The translations under genes were made by a program, and so were the position numbers. From contig JADZCI010000151.1 of assembly GCA_020851655.1 (NCBI GenBank), positions 1 to 34,541 of the forward strand: 34,541 nt of DNA, in the 5' to 3' direction. The DNA comes from Bryobacterales bacterium. GTDB lineage: Bacteria; Acidobacteriota; Terriglobia; Bryobacterales; Bryobacteraceae. The notes under the pieces are model-generated. The model was not told the DNA's origin and made no database searches. It saw nothing but the letters and a program-made list of their open reading frames with translations. The stretch's first letter is position 1. Each line of letters starts with the position of its first letter. Positions 17,467-26,312 of the stretch are shown here, piece by piece.

Positions 17467-18121
17467 CGTTTCCAAGACCTACGATTCGCCCGCCGGACCC
17501 TTGTTGATTCTCGACCGCGTCTCCCTCGATCTTTCCTCCGGCCAGTCGCTGTCCATCATGGGGCCGAGTGGATGCGGCAAAAGCACGCTCCTCAACATCC
17601 TGGGTGTGTTGGACGTGCCATCGTCTGGAGCAGTCCGCGTCAACGGAGTCGAGCCGCACAAACTCAATGCCGCTCAACAGGCGGCGTTTCGCAATCAACA
17701 CATCGGGTTCGTCTTTCAGGATCATTGCCTGCTGCCGCAGTTAAGCGTGCTCGAAAATGTCCTCACCCCGGTCCTGGTCGGCCAACCCGACGCCCAGGCG
17801 CCCGCGCGCGCCCGCCGGTTGCTCGAAGAAGTCGGATTATCCGCCCGGCTCGACCACCGCCCCGGTCAACTGTCCGGCGGAGAGCGCCAGCGCGTAGCCA
17901 TCGCCCGCGCGCTGATTCGCCAACCCACTCTCCTGCTCTGTGACGAACCAACCGGAAACCTCGACCACCGCTCCGGCACAGCGGTTTGCGATCTGCTTGC
18001 CTCGCTCCTCACCGAGCATCAGACCATCATGATCATCGTGACTCACAGCCCGGAGATGGCTCGCCGCTTTGGCGATGTGCTGCGCCTCGAGGACGGAAGA
18101 TTGTGCGCCTCCTCCATCTAG
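17450..18121 (+). CDS. ABC transporter ATP-binding protein (LolD/MacB type)
   Basis: This 223-residue ATPase has a complete set of motifs: Walker A G-P-S-G-C-G-K-S-T, Q-loop in F-V-F-Q-D-H, signature L-S-G-G-E-R-Q, Walker B L-L-L-C-D-E-P and the switch His in V-T-H-S. Length and motif style match the LolD/MacB/FtsE group, which powers FtsX-fold permeases rather than classical importers. It starts with TTG inside the glycosyltransferase gene (17-nt overlap) and ends 19 nt inside the permease gene. It probably forms one dimer per double-length permease. Confidence 0.93.
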   Translation: MLQASNVSKTYDSPAGPLLILDRVSLDLSSGQSLSIMGPSGCGKSTLLNILGVLDVPSSGAVRVNGVEPHKLNAAQQAAFRNQHIGFVFQDHCLLPQLSVLENVLTPVLVGQPDAQAPARARRLLEEVGLSARLDHRPGQLSGGERQRVAIARALIRQPTLLLCDEPTGNLDHRSGTAVCDLLASLLTEHQTIMIIVTHSPEMARRFGDVLRLEDGRLCASSI

Positions 18122-21100
18122 CCTGGCGCAGTCTCCGCTGGTACTGGCGCACCAACTCCGCCGTCGTCCTCGGCGTGGCGCTCACCACAGCGGTCCTTTC
18201 CGGCGCGCTCGCGGTCGGCGATTCAGTTCGCTACACCTTGCGGCGTCTCGCCGTCGAACGGCTTGGCGCCACGCAAAGCGTGCTCGCTTCCAAGGGCTTC
18301 TTTCGCGAAGCCTTGTCGGACGCCTTTTCGCCCGCCGCGCCTCTCCTGGCCTTGGAGGCTTTCGCCGTCCACGCCGGTTCCGGCCGCCGTGCCGCCGGCG
18401 TCGCCGTCTATGGAGTCGACGAACGCTTCTACCACTTCCATGGCGTCCCGCCCGAAGCGTTGAGTGGACGCCAGGTCCTCCTCAGTCCCGAACTCGCCTC
18501 GGACCTCGGCGCCAAAGCCGGCGACGCCGTCCTGTTCCGGTTTGAAGAGCCCTCCTCCATCCCCCGCGAATTCCTCCAGGGCCGCAAGGAGGAGACAGGC
18601 AAAACGATCCGCCTCACCGCCGGCGAGAGTGTCTCCCCCCATGCCTTGCCCGAATTCGCGCTTCGTCCCACGCAAGGCGGTGTTCGCGCGGCGTTCGTCC
18701 CGCTCCGCCGCCTCCAACAGGACCTCAGCCGCGCCAATGAGATCAATACCGTCCTCCTCGGCAACGTGCCCCATGCGGACCAGCGTCTTCAGGAAGCGTT
18801 TCAACTCCAGGACGTTGGCCTCTCCATCCGGACATTGCCGGGTGGCAGCGATGCGGTCGAGCACTCCAGCACTCTGCTCGATGACGCCACAGCCAACGCG
18901 GTCCTCGATGCGGGGCGGTCCCTGGGCCTGAAGCCCACTCAGATTCTCACTTACCTCGCCACAGCCATTCGCGCCAATGGGCGTGAAGCGCCCTATTCCC
19001 TCGTCACGGCCACGGACGCCCCGGCGCGCGGTGTTGTGGCCAATGAGTGGCTCGCACGCGACCTGGGTCTCCGCGTGGGCCAGGAAATCGAACTCGAGTA
19101 CATGCTCTGGAGCGTCGATAACCAGATCGAGACCCGGACCACCAAGCTCCGCCTGGATGGCATCACACGCATGACTCGGTGGGCTCTGGATCGTGACGTC
19201 GCGCCCCCCTATCCCGGCATCACCGGCGTCGATTCCATAGCCGGATGGGACCCGCCGTTCCCCGTCGACCTCAAACTGGTCCGCCCAAAAGACGAGGACT
19301 ACTGGAAGCGGTACCGGACCACGCCCAAGCTCTGGATCCCGCTTCAAGTGGGCCAGCAGCTCTGGACAACCCGCTACGGAAAATTGACCTCCATCCGCTT
19401 CACCCCGGCTGATGGACGCCTGGCCAAAGTCCTGCGCAGTTCCCTCAACCCGCTGCATTCGCAATTCGTGATCCAGCCCGTCCGCCGGCAACAGCTCACT
19501 TCATCTCAGGGCTCGACCGACTTTGGCGAGTACTTCCTCTACTTCAGCTTCTTTGTCGGCCTGGCCGCCATGCTGCTCACGGCCTTGTTCTTCCGGCTTG
19601 GCGTCGAACATCGCGTGCGCGAGATTGGAACCCTGAAGGCGCTCGGCTTCAAGCCCTCCGAGGTCCGGATCACCTTCTTGTGGGAGGCGCTGGCTCTCAC
19701 CCTGGTTGGAGTCCTGCTCGGCCTCCTGCTGGCGGGCGCTTATGCCGCGTTGCTGGTTTACGGCCTGCGGACATGGTGGGTCGATGCGGTGGGCACGCGC
19801 CTCCTGGAACTCCGGCTCTCCCCCGAATCGCTCCTGGCAGGCGCCGCGGGCGCCGTATCAGCCTCCCTGCTGGCGACTCTGTTTGGCCTGCGCGCGCTGC
19901 GTGATGCCACACCTCGCGGTTTGATGAGTGGCGCCGCCGTTCAATCCGCCGCGCGCTGGCGCAAACCCGCCGCCGCGCTCTCCGGCGCCGCCGCGCTGGT
20001 CCTGCTGGCCCTGTCCGCGCTCAAGACAATTCCCGCCGAAGCCGGATTCTTCGGCGCCGGCTCGCTCCTGCTCATTGCCTTGTTGCTGGCCGTCTCAATC
20101 ATCCTGCGTCAAAGCGCCGTGCCGCTCAGCCCGCATCCCGGACCCGCCGCGCTCCTGCGGCTCGGCGCGCGCAATGCCGGATGGCGTCCCGGGCGCAGCG
20201 TCCTGTCAATCGCCCTCATCGCCATGGCGGCCTTCCTCATCGTCTCGCTCGAATCCTTCCGCCGTGAGCCGGACCGCGCCCACACAGGCATGCTGATCGC
20301 CCAGTCCCAGGCGCCCCTCATCTACGACCCCAACACCGCGGCCGGCCGCGACGCCTTGAGCCTGCCACCCACTCCGCCCGCCGTCTGGCAGTTGTTCCGC
20401 CTGCGTCCCGGCGACGACGTCAGTTGCTTGAACCTCTATGCGCCGTCCAACCCCGGTGTGCTCGGCGCGCGCACGGACTATCTCGAACAAAACGGCTTGC
20501 AGGCCGTCGATCAGCCGCCCGCCGCGGGCGTCATACCAGCGGCGGTCGACGCCAACTCCTTGACCTACGTCCTTCACAAGGCCCTTGGCGGCGAGATCCA
20601 AATCGAGCGTCCCGGCTCGGACGCGCTCCGCTTCCGCATCGTCGCCGCACCGCGCGACTCCGTCTTTCAAAGTGAGATCGTGATCTCGGAAAAGAACTTC
20701 GTGCGGCTGTTTCCCGAAATCTCCGGCTACCGTGTCTTCCTCATCTCCGCGCCTACTGACATGACCGGATTGTTGGAGGACGCGCTCTCCGGCTATGGTT
20801 TCGACGCCGAACCCGTCTCCCGCAGACTGGCTTCCTATCACAGGGTGGAAAACACCTACCTTTCCACCTTCCAGGCGCTCGGTTCGCTCGGGGTGCTGCT
20901 GGGCACCGTCGGGCTCGCGGCCGTGCTGCTGCGCAACGCCCTGGAGCGCCGCCGGGAACTTGGGCTCTTGCGCGCCCTCGGCTATAGCGCCGGCTCCGTC
21001 GAGTGGCTGGTGCTGTCTGAGAATCTGCTGCTGCTGTCCGGCGGTCTGATCATCGGTGTCATATCGGCCTTGCTTGCGGTTCTGCCCGCGATTCTCCGGC

Positions 21101-21234
21101 GCGGCGCGGGCCTTCCCGCCGCTTCGCTCGTCCTGGTCGCGTTGCTCATCCTCGCCTGCGGTGCTCTCGCCTCGCTCCTGGCCGCGCGCGCCGCCGCTCG
21201 TGAGCCGCTCCTGGCCGCGCTCAGGTCCGAGTGA
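18103..21234 (+). CDS. FtsX-type ABC permease, double length
   Basis: This 1043-residue permease contains two FtsX-like units. TM1 lies near residues 18-38, a large periplasmic domain spans about 45-475, and a three-helix core follows with R-E-I-G-T-L-K-A-L-G-F. A second set of helices (about 620-720), a second periplasmic domain (about 735-910) and a final core with R-R-E-L-G-L-L-R-A-L-G-Y come next. Such permeases move lipoproteins or lipids, or expel molecules by mechanotransmission, rather than forming a simple channel. The start is GTG 18103 with GAGGA (18089-18093) 9 nt ahead; an earlier in-frame ATG at 17986 lies deep in the ATPase gene. The stop overlaps the next start as GTGA. No membrane-fusion partner is present. 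Confidence 0.87.
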   Translation: MRLLHLAWRSLRWYWRTNSAVVLGVALTTAVLSGALAVGDSVRYTLRRLAVERLGATQSVLASKGFFREALSDAFSPAAPLLALEAFAVHAGSGRRAAGVAVYGVDERFYHFHGVPPEALSGRQVLLSPELASDLGAKAGDAVLFRFEEPSSIPREFLQGRKEETGKTIRLTAGESVSPHALPEFALRPTQGGVRAAFVPLRRLQQDLSRANEINTVLLGNVPHADQRLQEAFQLQDVGLSIRTLPGGSDAVEHSSTLLDDATANAVLDAGRSLGLKPTQILTYLATAIRANGREAPYSLVTATDAPARGVVANEWLARDLGLRVGQEIELEYMLWSVDNQIETRTTKLRLDGITRMTRWALDRDVAPPYPGITGVDSIAGWDPPFPVDLKLVRPKDEDYWKRYRTTPKLWIPLQVGQQLWTTRYGKLTSIRFTPADGRLAKVLRSSLNPLHSQFVIQPVRRQQLTSSQGSTDFGEYFLYFSFFVGLAAMLLTALFFRLGVEHRVREIGTLKALGFKPSEVRITFLWEALALTLVGVLLGLLLAGAYAALLVYGLRTWWVDAVGTRLLELRLSPESLLAGAAGAVSASLLATLFGLRALRDATPRGLMSGAAVQSAARWRKPAAALSGAAALVLLALSALKTIPAEAGFFGAGSLLLIALLLAVSIILRQSAVPLSPHPGPAALLRLGARNAGWRPGRSVLSIALIAMAAFLIVSLESFRREPDRAHTGMLIAQSQAPLIYDPNTAAGRDALSLPPTPPAVWQLFRLRPGDDVSCLNLYAPSNPGVLGARTDYLEQNGLQAVDQPPAAGVIPAAVDANSLTYVLHKALGGEIQIERPGSDALRFRIVAAPRDSVFQSEIVISEKNFVRLFPEISGYRVFLISAPTDMTGLLEDALSGYGFDAEPVSRRLASYHRVENTYLSTFQALGSLGVLLGTVGLAAVLLRNALERRRELGLLRALGYSAGSVEWLVLSENLLLLSGGLIIGVISALLAVLPAILRRGAGLPAASLVLVALLILACGALASLLAARAAAREPLLAALRSE

Positions 21235-22586
21235 CCGCTGTCGAAGCGCTATCCTGGCAGTTTATGCCCGCATCCTTCCGCCGGCTCGCCGGCGGACTGA
21301 TCCTCCTTGTTTCGCTCAGCGCTCAGGCGGAAATTCGCCGCCTCACCATCCTTCACACCAACGACCTTCACGCCAAGTTCCTTCCCAACCACGAAGGCCG
21401 TGGAGGATTCGCCTACATGGCGGCCGCCATCCGGAAAGAAAAGCAAAACTGCTCCAACTGCCTGACCCTACACGGCGGGGATTTCATCACCGGTTCGCCC
21501 GTGTCCACCATCTACGAAGGCTCCCCGGTATACGAAATCGCCAACCTCATGGGCTTCGATGCCACCGCCATCGGCAACCACGAGTTCGACCACGGCTGGC
21601 AACAAATCTCCCGGTTTGCCCGCTTGTCCCGCTTCCCGCTGCTCCTGTCGAACATGACCGATTCCGAAGGCCGCCCCATCGTCGAGCGCGCCTCGCAGGT
21701 GTTTAAAGTTGGCGCGCTCCGCGTCGGTGTCGTCGGCGGCTTGACCATGGACATGCCCATCCTCAGCACGCCGCCCAACCTGGGGTCCTTTCACATGCGC
21801 CCGCTGGTCGAGACCCTTCGCCGGGAGATTGCCTTGATCCGCGATCAGTGCGACCTGATTGTCCTGCTCCTCCATGTCAACGGTGACGAAGAAGACCTGT
21901 TGCTGCGGGAATTGCCCGAAGCGGCTGTCCTCGTCACCGGCCACATCCACCGCGGGTTGGAATTACCCAAGGTCAGGGACGGCCGTGTCCTGGTTCGCGT
22001 CCGTGCATTTGGGTTCGAATTGGGCCGCCTCGATCTCGAGATCGACACCTCTTCGAAAACCGTGCACTCGTTCACCTGGAAGCGCATCGCCGTCGGCATG
22101 AACGAGCAACAGACGCCGGATCGCAAAGTCGCGCGCGCCATCGCCGGCTGGGAAGGGCGCGTTTCCAAACTCGTGGATGTGCCGATCGGCGAGTCGAAGC
22201 GGGTCTACACCCGCCCCGAATTGAGGCTGCTCATGGCCCAGGCACTCAAAGAGCAAATGCACGGCGACTTCGCCTTTGTCAACGACGGCGCCATGAGAGA
22301 TGAACTCCCCAAGGGGCGCGTCTCCATACGCGACATCTACAACATCATGCCCTTCAACAACCGCGTCCTGGCGGGAATGTTCAAAGGAGACCAGTTGCCC
22401 GGCGTAGTCCTCGAAGGCCACACCGTGGACCCCGAAAAAAGTTACCGCTTCGTCATCCAGGACTTCACCTGGTGGCACCAGCGCGAGCAACTCGGCCTCG
22501 AGCGCAACCTCGAATTCCCCGAAAAAGGCCCCCTGTTCCGCGACCTGCTCATCGACTGGGTGAAGAAGAAGAAAGTCATCGACTAA
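21231..22586 (+). CDS. secreted metallophosphoesterase of the 5'-nucleotidase/UshA family
   Basis: This 451-residue protein has a signal sequence ending at S-A-Q-A (residue 33 from the GTG). The N-terminal metallophosphoesterase domain shows all metal-ligand motifs: T-N-D-L-H, G-G-D-F, G-N-H-E-F-D-H and G-H-I-H. A C-terminal 5'-nucleotidase-type domain follows (F-V-N-D-G-A-M-R and Y-N-I-M-P-F-N-N). Family members cleave nucleotides, UDP-sugars or other phosphate esters in the periplasm. It is about 100 residues shorter than UshA. Start: GTG 21231 overlaps the permease stop (GTGA); ATG 21264 is an alternative with a shorter n-region. As the last gene of the operon it ends 5 nt from a convergent gene. 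Its substrate may be linked to the operon's product. Confidence 0.88.
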   Translation: MTAVEALSWQFMPASFRRLAGGLILLVSLSAQAEIRRLTILHTNDLHAKFLPNHEGRGGFAYMAAAIRKEKQNCSNCLTLHGGDFITGSPVSTIYEGSPVYEIANLMGFDATAIGNHEFDHGWQQISRFARLSRFPLLLSNMTDSEGRPIVERASQVFKVGALRVGVVGGLTMDMPILSTPPNLGSFHMRPLVETLRREIALIRDQCDLIVLLLHVNGDEEDLLLRELPEAAVLVTGHIHRGLELPKVRDGRVLVRVRAFGFELGRLDLEIDTSSKTVHSFTWKRIAVGMNEQQTPDRKVARAIAGWEGRVSKLVDVPIGESKRVYTRPELRLLMAQALKEQMHGDFAFVNDGAMRDELPKGRVSIRDIYNIMPFNNRVLAGMFKGDQLPGVVLEGHTVDPEKSYRFVIQDFTWWHQREQLGLERNLEFPEKGPLFRDLLIDWVKKKKVID

Positions 22587-22591
22587 CCGCC

Positions 22592-25500
22592 TCACTCCGC
22601 GAAATACCCCTCGCGCGCCCGCACCCGCCGTCCATCCGCTTGCCGCAACACGACCTTGATTTCGTGCCATCCTTGGTCTTCCGCCGGCGCCGGCTTGAAC
22701 GTGAGCATGTAGCCATGGCGCAAATCCCGCGAAATCTCCTCGAACACCTCGCGAATCTCTCCCGGATCGTGGATGTTGTAGGACAGCCCGCCAGTCGCCC
22801 GCGCGGCCCGCATCAACTGCTTGACCAGGTCCGCGTCGTTGGCCGCGTCCCCTTGCGCCACCGCGTAAATTGGAATCCCGTACGCCTTCGCTACCCGGAT
22901 CGCGATGCCGCTCGTGAGCGCGCTCTTGTTGTCCGCCCCGTCGGTAAACACCACGATCACCTTCTTGCCGCCTCGCCCTGAAAGATCTTGTATCACCCGC
23001 ACCACGGCGTCATACAGCGCGGTCTCACCGTACGGCTCGGTCCGGACAACCGCGCGCTTGGCGGCGGACTTGTCCGTCGTGAACGGCTGCCGCTCGGACA
23101 CTGAGTCGCTGAACGAGTACACCGCCACGGGATCCTCCGGCCGCAGCGCTTCAATGAACCGCAGCGCGGCGTTCTTCAAAAAAGGCAGGGCCACCTGCAT
23201 GCTGCCCGTCGTGTCCAGCAGCAGCGCGCACGAGACGCTTTGCGCCAGCGATTCGCACGTCTCCGCGGCCCGCGCCCGGCCGTCTTCGAGCAGTGAAAAT
23301 TCCTTGCAGTCCAGCCCGTCGAGCGCCTTTCCCCGGCTGTCGGTCACCGTCACCGGAACCTCCACCAGCCGGCCGCTCACCCGAAACATCGGACTGTTTG
23401 CGCGGCTGTCCGCCTTGCCGGAATGCACGCCCTTCGCGACTCGCTCCACCGTATCGCCATGCGCGCCTCGTGCCACGCCTCCCCGCGTGGCCAGATCCGC
23501 CGCCGCCGCGGCGAGATTCATCAATCCTCCCGCGAAGTACGCTCCGTGCGCGCCCTGTGCCCGGACCAGGGTCGTCGATGCGAACAGCGGCCCTTGCTTC
23601 ACACCACTTTCCGGCACGTAACGGTGCCGCCCCGCCAGGTGTGGATCTTCGGAAACCAGCAGAAGCTCCGGCCGCAAACGGGCCGCATAGACCCGGCTCG
23701 TCAACGCTTCAAGCACCACGCGGACCGGAGTTGAGGCACTCAGTGCGGCCAGCGCCCCATCCGCCTTGCCGGACCCGGCGATCGTCTTCAGAGCCTCGAC
23801 GGCATGGCCCGCGGTCGCTCCCGAGACCAGCAGTTCGCAAACACGCGCAAAGGCCCTCGCAATCTCTGAAGGGCCGGCTGACCCAGCCTCGCCGCTCATC
23901 GCTACGATCTCCGCCAGCGAGTAAAACAAGCCCAGCATCTCTGGACGGCTCGCGGCCGGCGCCGCGCGCACCGCCCGCGAAAAGCCAGCCAGCGCCCCGA
24001 ACTCCGCCGTCCCCAAGCCGTTCCACTTCTCAAAGTACGGAAACAGCGGCTGCCAGTCGCTGTAGAACTCGATCAGCAGTTTCACCGCTGCCTCATCCAG
24101 GCGCTTGCCCCGCCGCTTTTCAAGAAAGGCGATCGGGACCAGCTTTTCTCCCCCGGCCATCGCCACGAGAACCTCATCGTCCGGACCCGCCTTCAAGGAC
24201 CACGCCCGGCGCCCGCCCGGAAAATGAACCGCGCCGGATTCATCGACCGGCAGTTCCTGGAAAAAGAGCGGATGCCACGCCCCTTCCGGACGGCCGATTC
24301 CGGGCTTCATCTCATCCGAATCGCGATACCACTCATAAAAGCGGGCCAGGCGCTTGGCATCACTCGTGAAATATCGCTGTTGCGCCGGCCCCGCTTTCGC
24401 CAGCGCGTCATAGTAAGCCGCCAGGCGCCCGCCGTCTTTTTCGAGCAGCGCCAGAAAAAACGCCGGCGCGTTTTCGGGCGCTGCGCCCGCAAGCGCCGTC
24501 CACGCCGCGTGCGCGCTCCGTCCACCCGGAACGCTCACCGTTCCCCCTTCCGTGTGAAACGAGCCGCTGTACAAAGAGAGCGCCGTCGAGTAGCGCGTGA
24601 CCGCTCCGGATAGACCCGTGGCTGCGGCGGCCGCCGCCGCCGTCTCCGGCGTTACGCGGCTCAAGCCGGCGCAAGCTCTGGCCAGCCGCGCATCCTTGGC
24701 GAACGCTCCTGCGATTCCTCCCCGCTGCGCCGGATCCCTCAACAGCGCCGTCCAGGCCGCGCCGCCAAACAGCGCCGCCTTCTCCTGCCGGATCGCGATC
24801 TCGAACGCCTTGCCCGCTTCGAGCGCTTCCTGCATGGCAACCTCGTCGATGCCCAGCGCTCCGGCGGCCGGCTGCCGCAAGCTGTCCTCCAGCGTGTCAC
24901 CCAGCTCGACGCGGAGTTTTCCGTCGCGCTGAACCAAGCGCCATCCCAGCAGCGGCAGGATTCGCTCCGCATCGGTCCGTCCCGCGCCGCCGCCAAGCGC
25001 TAGCGTCGTAACCAGATCATCTCCGCGCCGCACGCCAGTCTGTTCCAGCTGCTCGACGGCCGCCAGGTAGCTCTCCAGCGTGGCCGCGTACCCGCGATGC
25101 CGGTTCGGATTCCACCCCGACGCCTGCCGGGCGATCTCGCCGCAGTACGCCCCGAAAAACGTGTTGTAACCTTCAGGCTCCTTCAAACGTGAGATCGCGG
25201 ACAGCGCTCGAATCCCCCCGGGAACGCTTGCTTCCCCCACGTCCACTCTCTCCGGCTGCGGACGTTCCAGCGCCAGTGCCACCTCTCCCTCGGACGCTCT
25301 GGCGAGATTCTCCATCCGCTGCTTCACTTCCGCCGCATCCTTCGACCCCGGGTCCAGCTCGAGATACTTCCGGAAATGCGCGGCTGCCGCCGTCTTGTCG
25401 CCCGCCATGCTGAGCATCAAGCCCAGCAGGTACTCCGCTCTCGGGTACTTGTGCGCGCGGTCTTCCGCAATCAGCGCGATGAGCGTGGCTTGCGCGCCGG

Positions 25501-26299
25501 CCGCGTCGTTCAGCTTGAACTGCGCCGTGGCCCGTTGCAGATAGGCGTCCAGGCGCCGCTTGCCCGTGTCTTTGTTGATGAGTTCCGACGCCACCCTCGA
25601 AACCGCTGCCCAGTTCTGCGACTCCATCTCCAGTGCGATCAGCAGCGAGTAGGAGTTGATCTGCGACGGATCGGCTTCGATCGCTTTCTGAAACGCCGCC
25701 CGCGCTTCCTCTGGCCTTCCCAGGTTCTGCGCCGTCACCCCGAGTGCTCCCCACCCGCCGGCGAACTTTGGCGACGCCGCCAGCGCTTCACGCAGCGCGG
25801 ACTCCGCTTCACGCCACTGGCCCGCCTCCATGGCCTTGGCCGCCCGCTCCCAGGCCTTGCCCGCGCCTTCCCCTACCGGCGCGCTCGCGGCCTGCTCTTT
25901 GCCTGCCTTCTGCTTGCGCCTCACAACCAGCGTAGGCAACTGCGGCACGCGGCCGAGCGACGGATCGTTCAAATCGATGCTGGTCGAGACATAGCCGGGC
26001 AGGGAAGCGCGCAGAACACACTGGGTCTCCACGCGGCCTCCCCGGATCTGGACACCCGTATTCAGCCGGCCGAGGCTGCCTAACTCGGTCCTCCAGATAT
26101 ATTCGCCCTTCTTGTTCGTAATCGCTTCAAGGACGTCCGGCAGGCCCGCGCAGACCTTCTCGATACCCACGGGCTTTCCGGGCGCCGCGCCGCCTTCGAG
26201 CACCACCCGCCCGCTCAGCAGCACCTCCTGCGCACGCACTGGCAGCGCCGCCAGGGCCAGCGCTACCACCGCCCGGCCTCCGTAAAACTTGCGCCACAT
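22592..26299 (-). CDS. giant secreted TPR protein with VWFA-related acidobacterial domain
   Basis: This 1235-residue protein starts with a signal peptide (W-R-K-F-Y-G-G-R, then a hydrophobic run, cleavage near V-R-A-Q). A carboxypeptidase-regulatory-like beta domain occupies about 28-125. TPR units follow at about 145-335 (for example A-L-R-E-A-L-A-A-S-P and A-F-Q-K-A-I-E-A-D-P). A long middle region, about 340-960, has no family I recognise. The C-terminus is a von Willebrand A domain with MIDAS motif D-T-T-G-S (Asp about 1029) and F-T-D-G-A-D-N, of the type named VWFA-related Acidobacterial domain. It probably binds proteins in the periplasm or outside the cell. ATG 26299 has GGAGG 6 nt ahead; a GTG stands directly before it. 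It is last in a six-gene minus-strand run, 10 nt after the hydrolase gene. Confidence 0.85.
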   Translation of the reverse strand: MWRKFYGGRAVVALALAALPVRAQEVLLSGRVVLEGGAAPGKPVGIEKVCAGLPDVLEAITNKKGEYIWRTELGSLGRLNTGVQIRGGRVETQCVLRASLPGYVSTSIDLNDPSLGRVPQLPTLVVRRKQKAGKEQAASAPVGEGAGKAWERAAKAMEAGQWREAESALREALAASPKFAGGWGALGVTAQNLGRPEEARAAFQKAIEADPSQINSYSLLIALEMESQNWAAVSRVASELINKDTGKRRLDAYLQRATAQFKLNDAAGAQATLIALIAEDRAHKYPRAEYLLGLMLSMAGDKTAAAAHFRKYLELDPGSKDAAEVKQRMENLARASEGEVALALERPQPERVDVGEASVPGGIRALSAISRLKEPEGYNTFFGAYCGEIARQASGWNPNRHRGYAATLESYLAAVEQLEQTGVRRGDDLVTTLALGGGAGRTDAERILPLLGWRLVQRDGKLRVELGDTLEDSLRQPAAGALGIDEVAMQEALEAGKAFEIAIRQEKAALFGGAAWTALLRDPAQRGGIAGAFAKDARLARACAGLSRVTPETAAAAAAATGLSGAVTRYSTALSLYSGSFHTEGGTVSVPGGRSAHAAWTALAGAAPENAPAFFLALLEKDGGRLAAYYDALAKAGPAQQRYFTSDAKRLARFYEWYRDSDEMKPGIGRPEGAWHPLFFQELPVDESGAVHFPGGRRAWSLKAGPDDEVLVAMAGGEKLVPIAFLEKRRGKRLDEAAVKLLIEFYSDWQPLFPYFEKWNGLGTAEFGALAGFSRAVRAAPAASRPEMLGLFYSLAEIVAMSGEAGSAGPSEIARAFARVCELLVSGATAGHAVEALKTIAGSGKADGALAALSASTPVRVVLEALTSRVYAARLRPELLLVSEDPHLAGRHRYVPESGVKQGPLFASTTLVRAQGAHGAYFAGGLMNLAAAAADLATRGGVARGAHGDTVERVAKGVHSGKADSRANSPMFRVSGRLVEVPVTVTDSRGKALDGLDCKEFSLLEDGRARAAETCESLAQSVSCALLLDTTGSMQVALPFLKNAALRFIEALRPEDPVAVYSFSDSVSERQPFTTDKSAAKRAVVRTEPYGETALYDAVVRVIQDLSGRGGKKVIVVFTDGADNKSALTSGIAIRVAKAYGIPIYAVAQGDAANDADLVKQLMRAARATGGLSYNIHDPGEIREVFEEISRDLRHGYMLTFKPAPAEDQGWHEIKVVLRQADGRRVRAREGYFAE

Positions 26300-26312
26300 C
26301 ACCCGCCTCCGC

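Noticed and set aside
18223..19491. 422-codon minus-strand frame inside the permease gene
   Set aside because: Antisense shadow; the plus strand encodes a convincing FtsX-type permease.
24618..24650. GCC/GCG-rich run resembling a triplet repeat
   Set aside because: It is an in-frame polyalanine stretch of the TPR-VWA protein, with mixed alanine codons and not a true tandem repeat.
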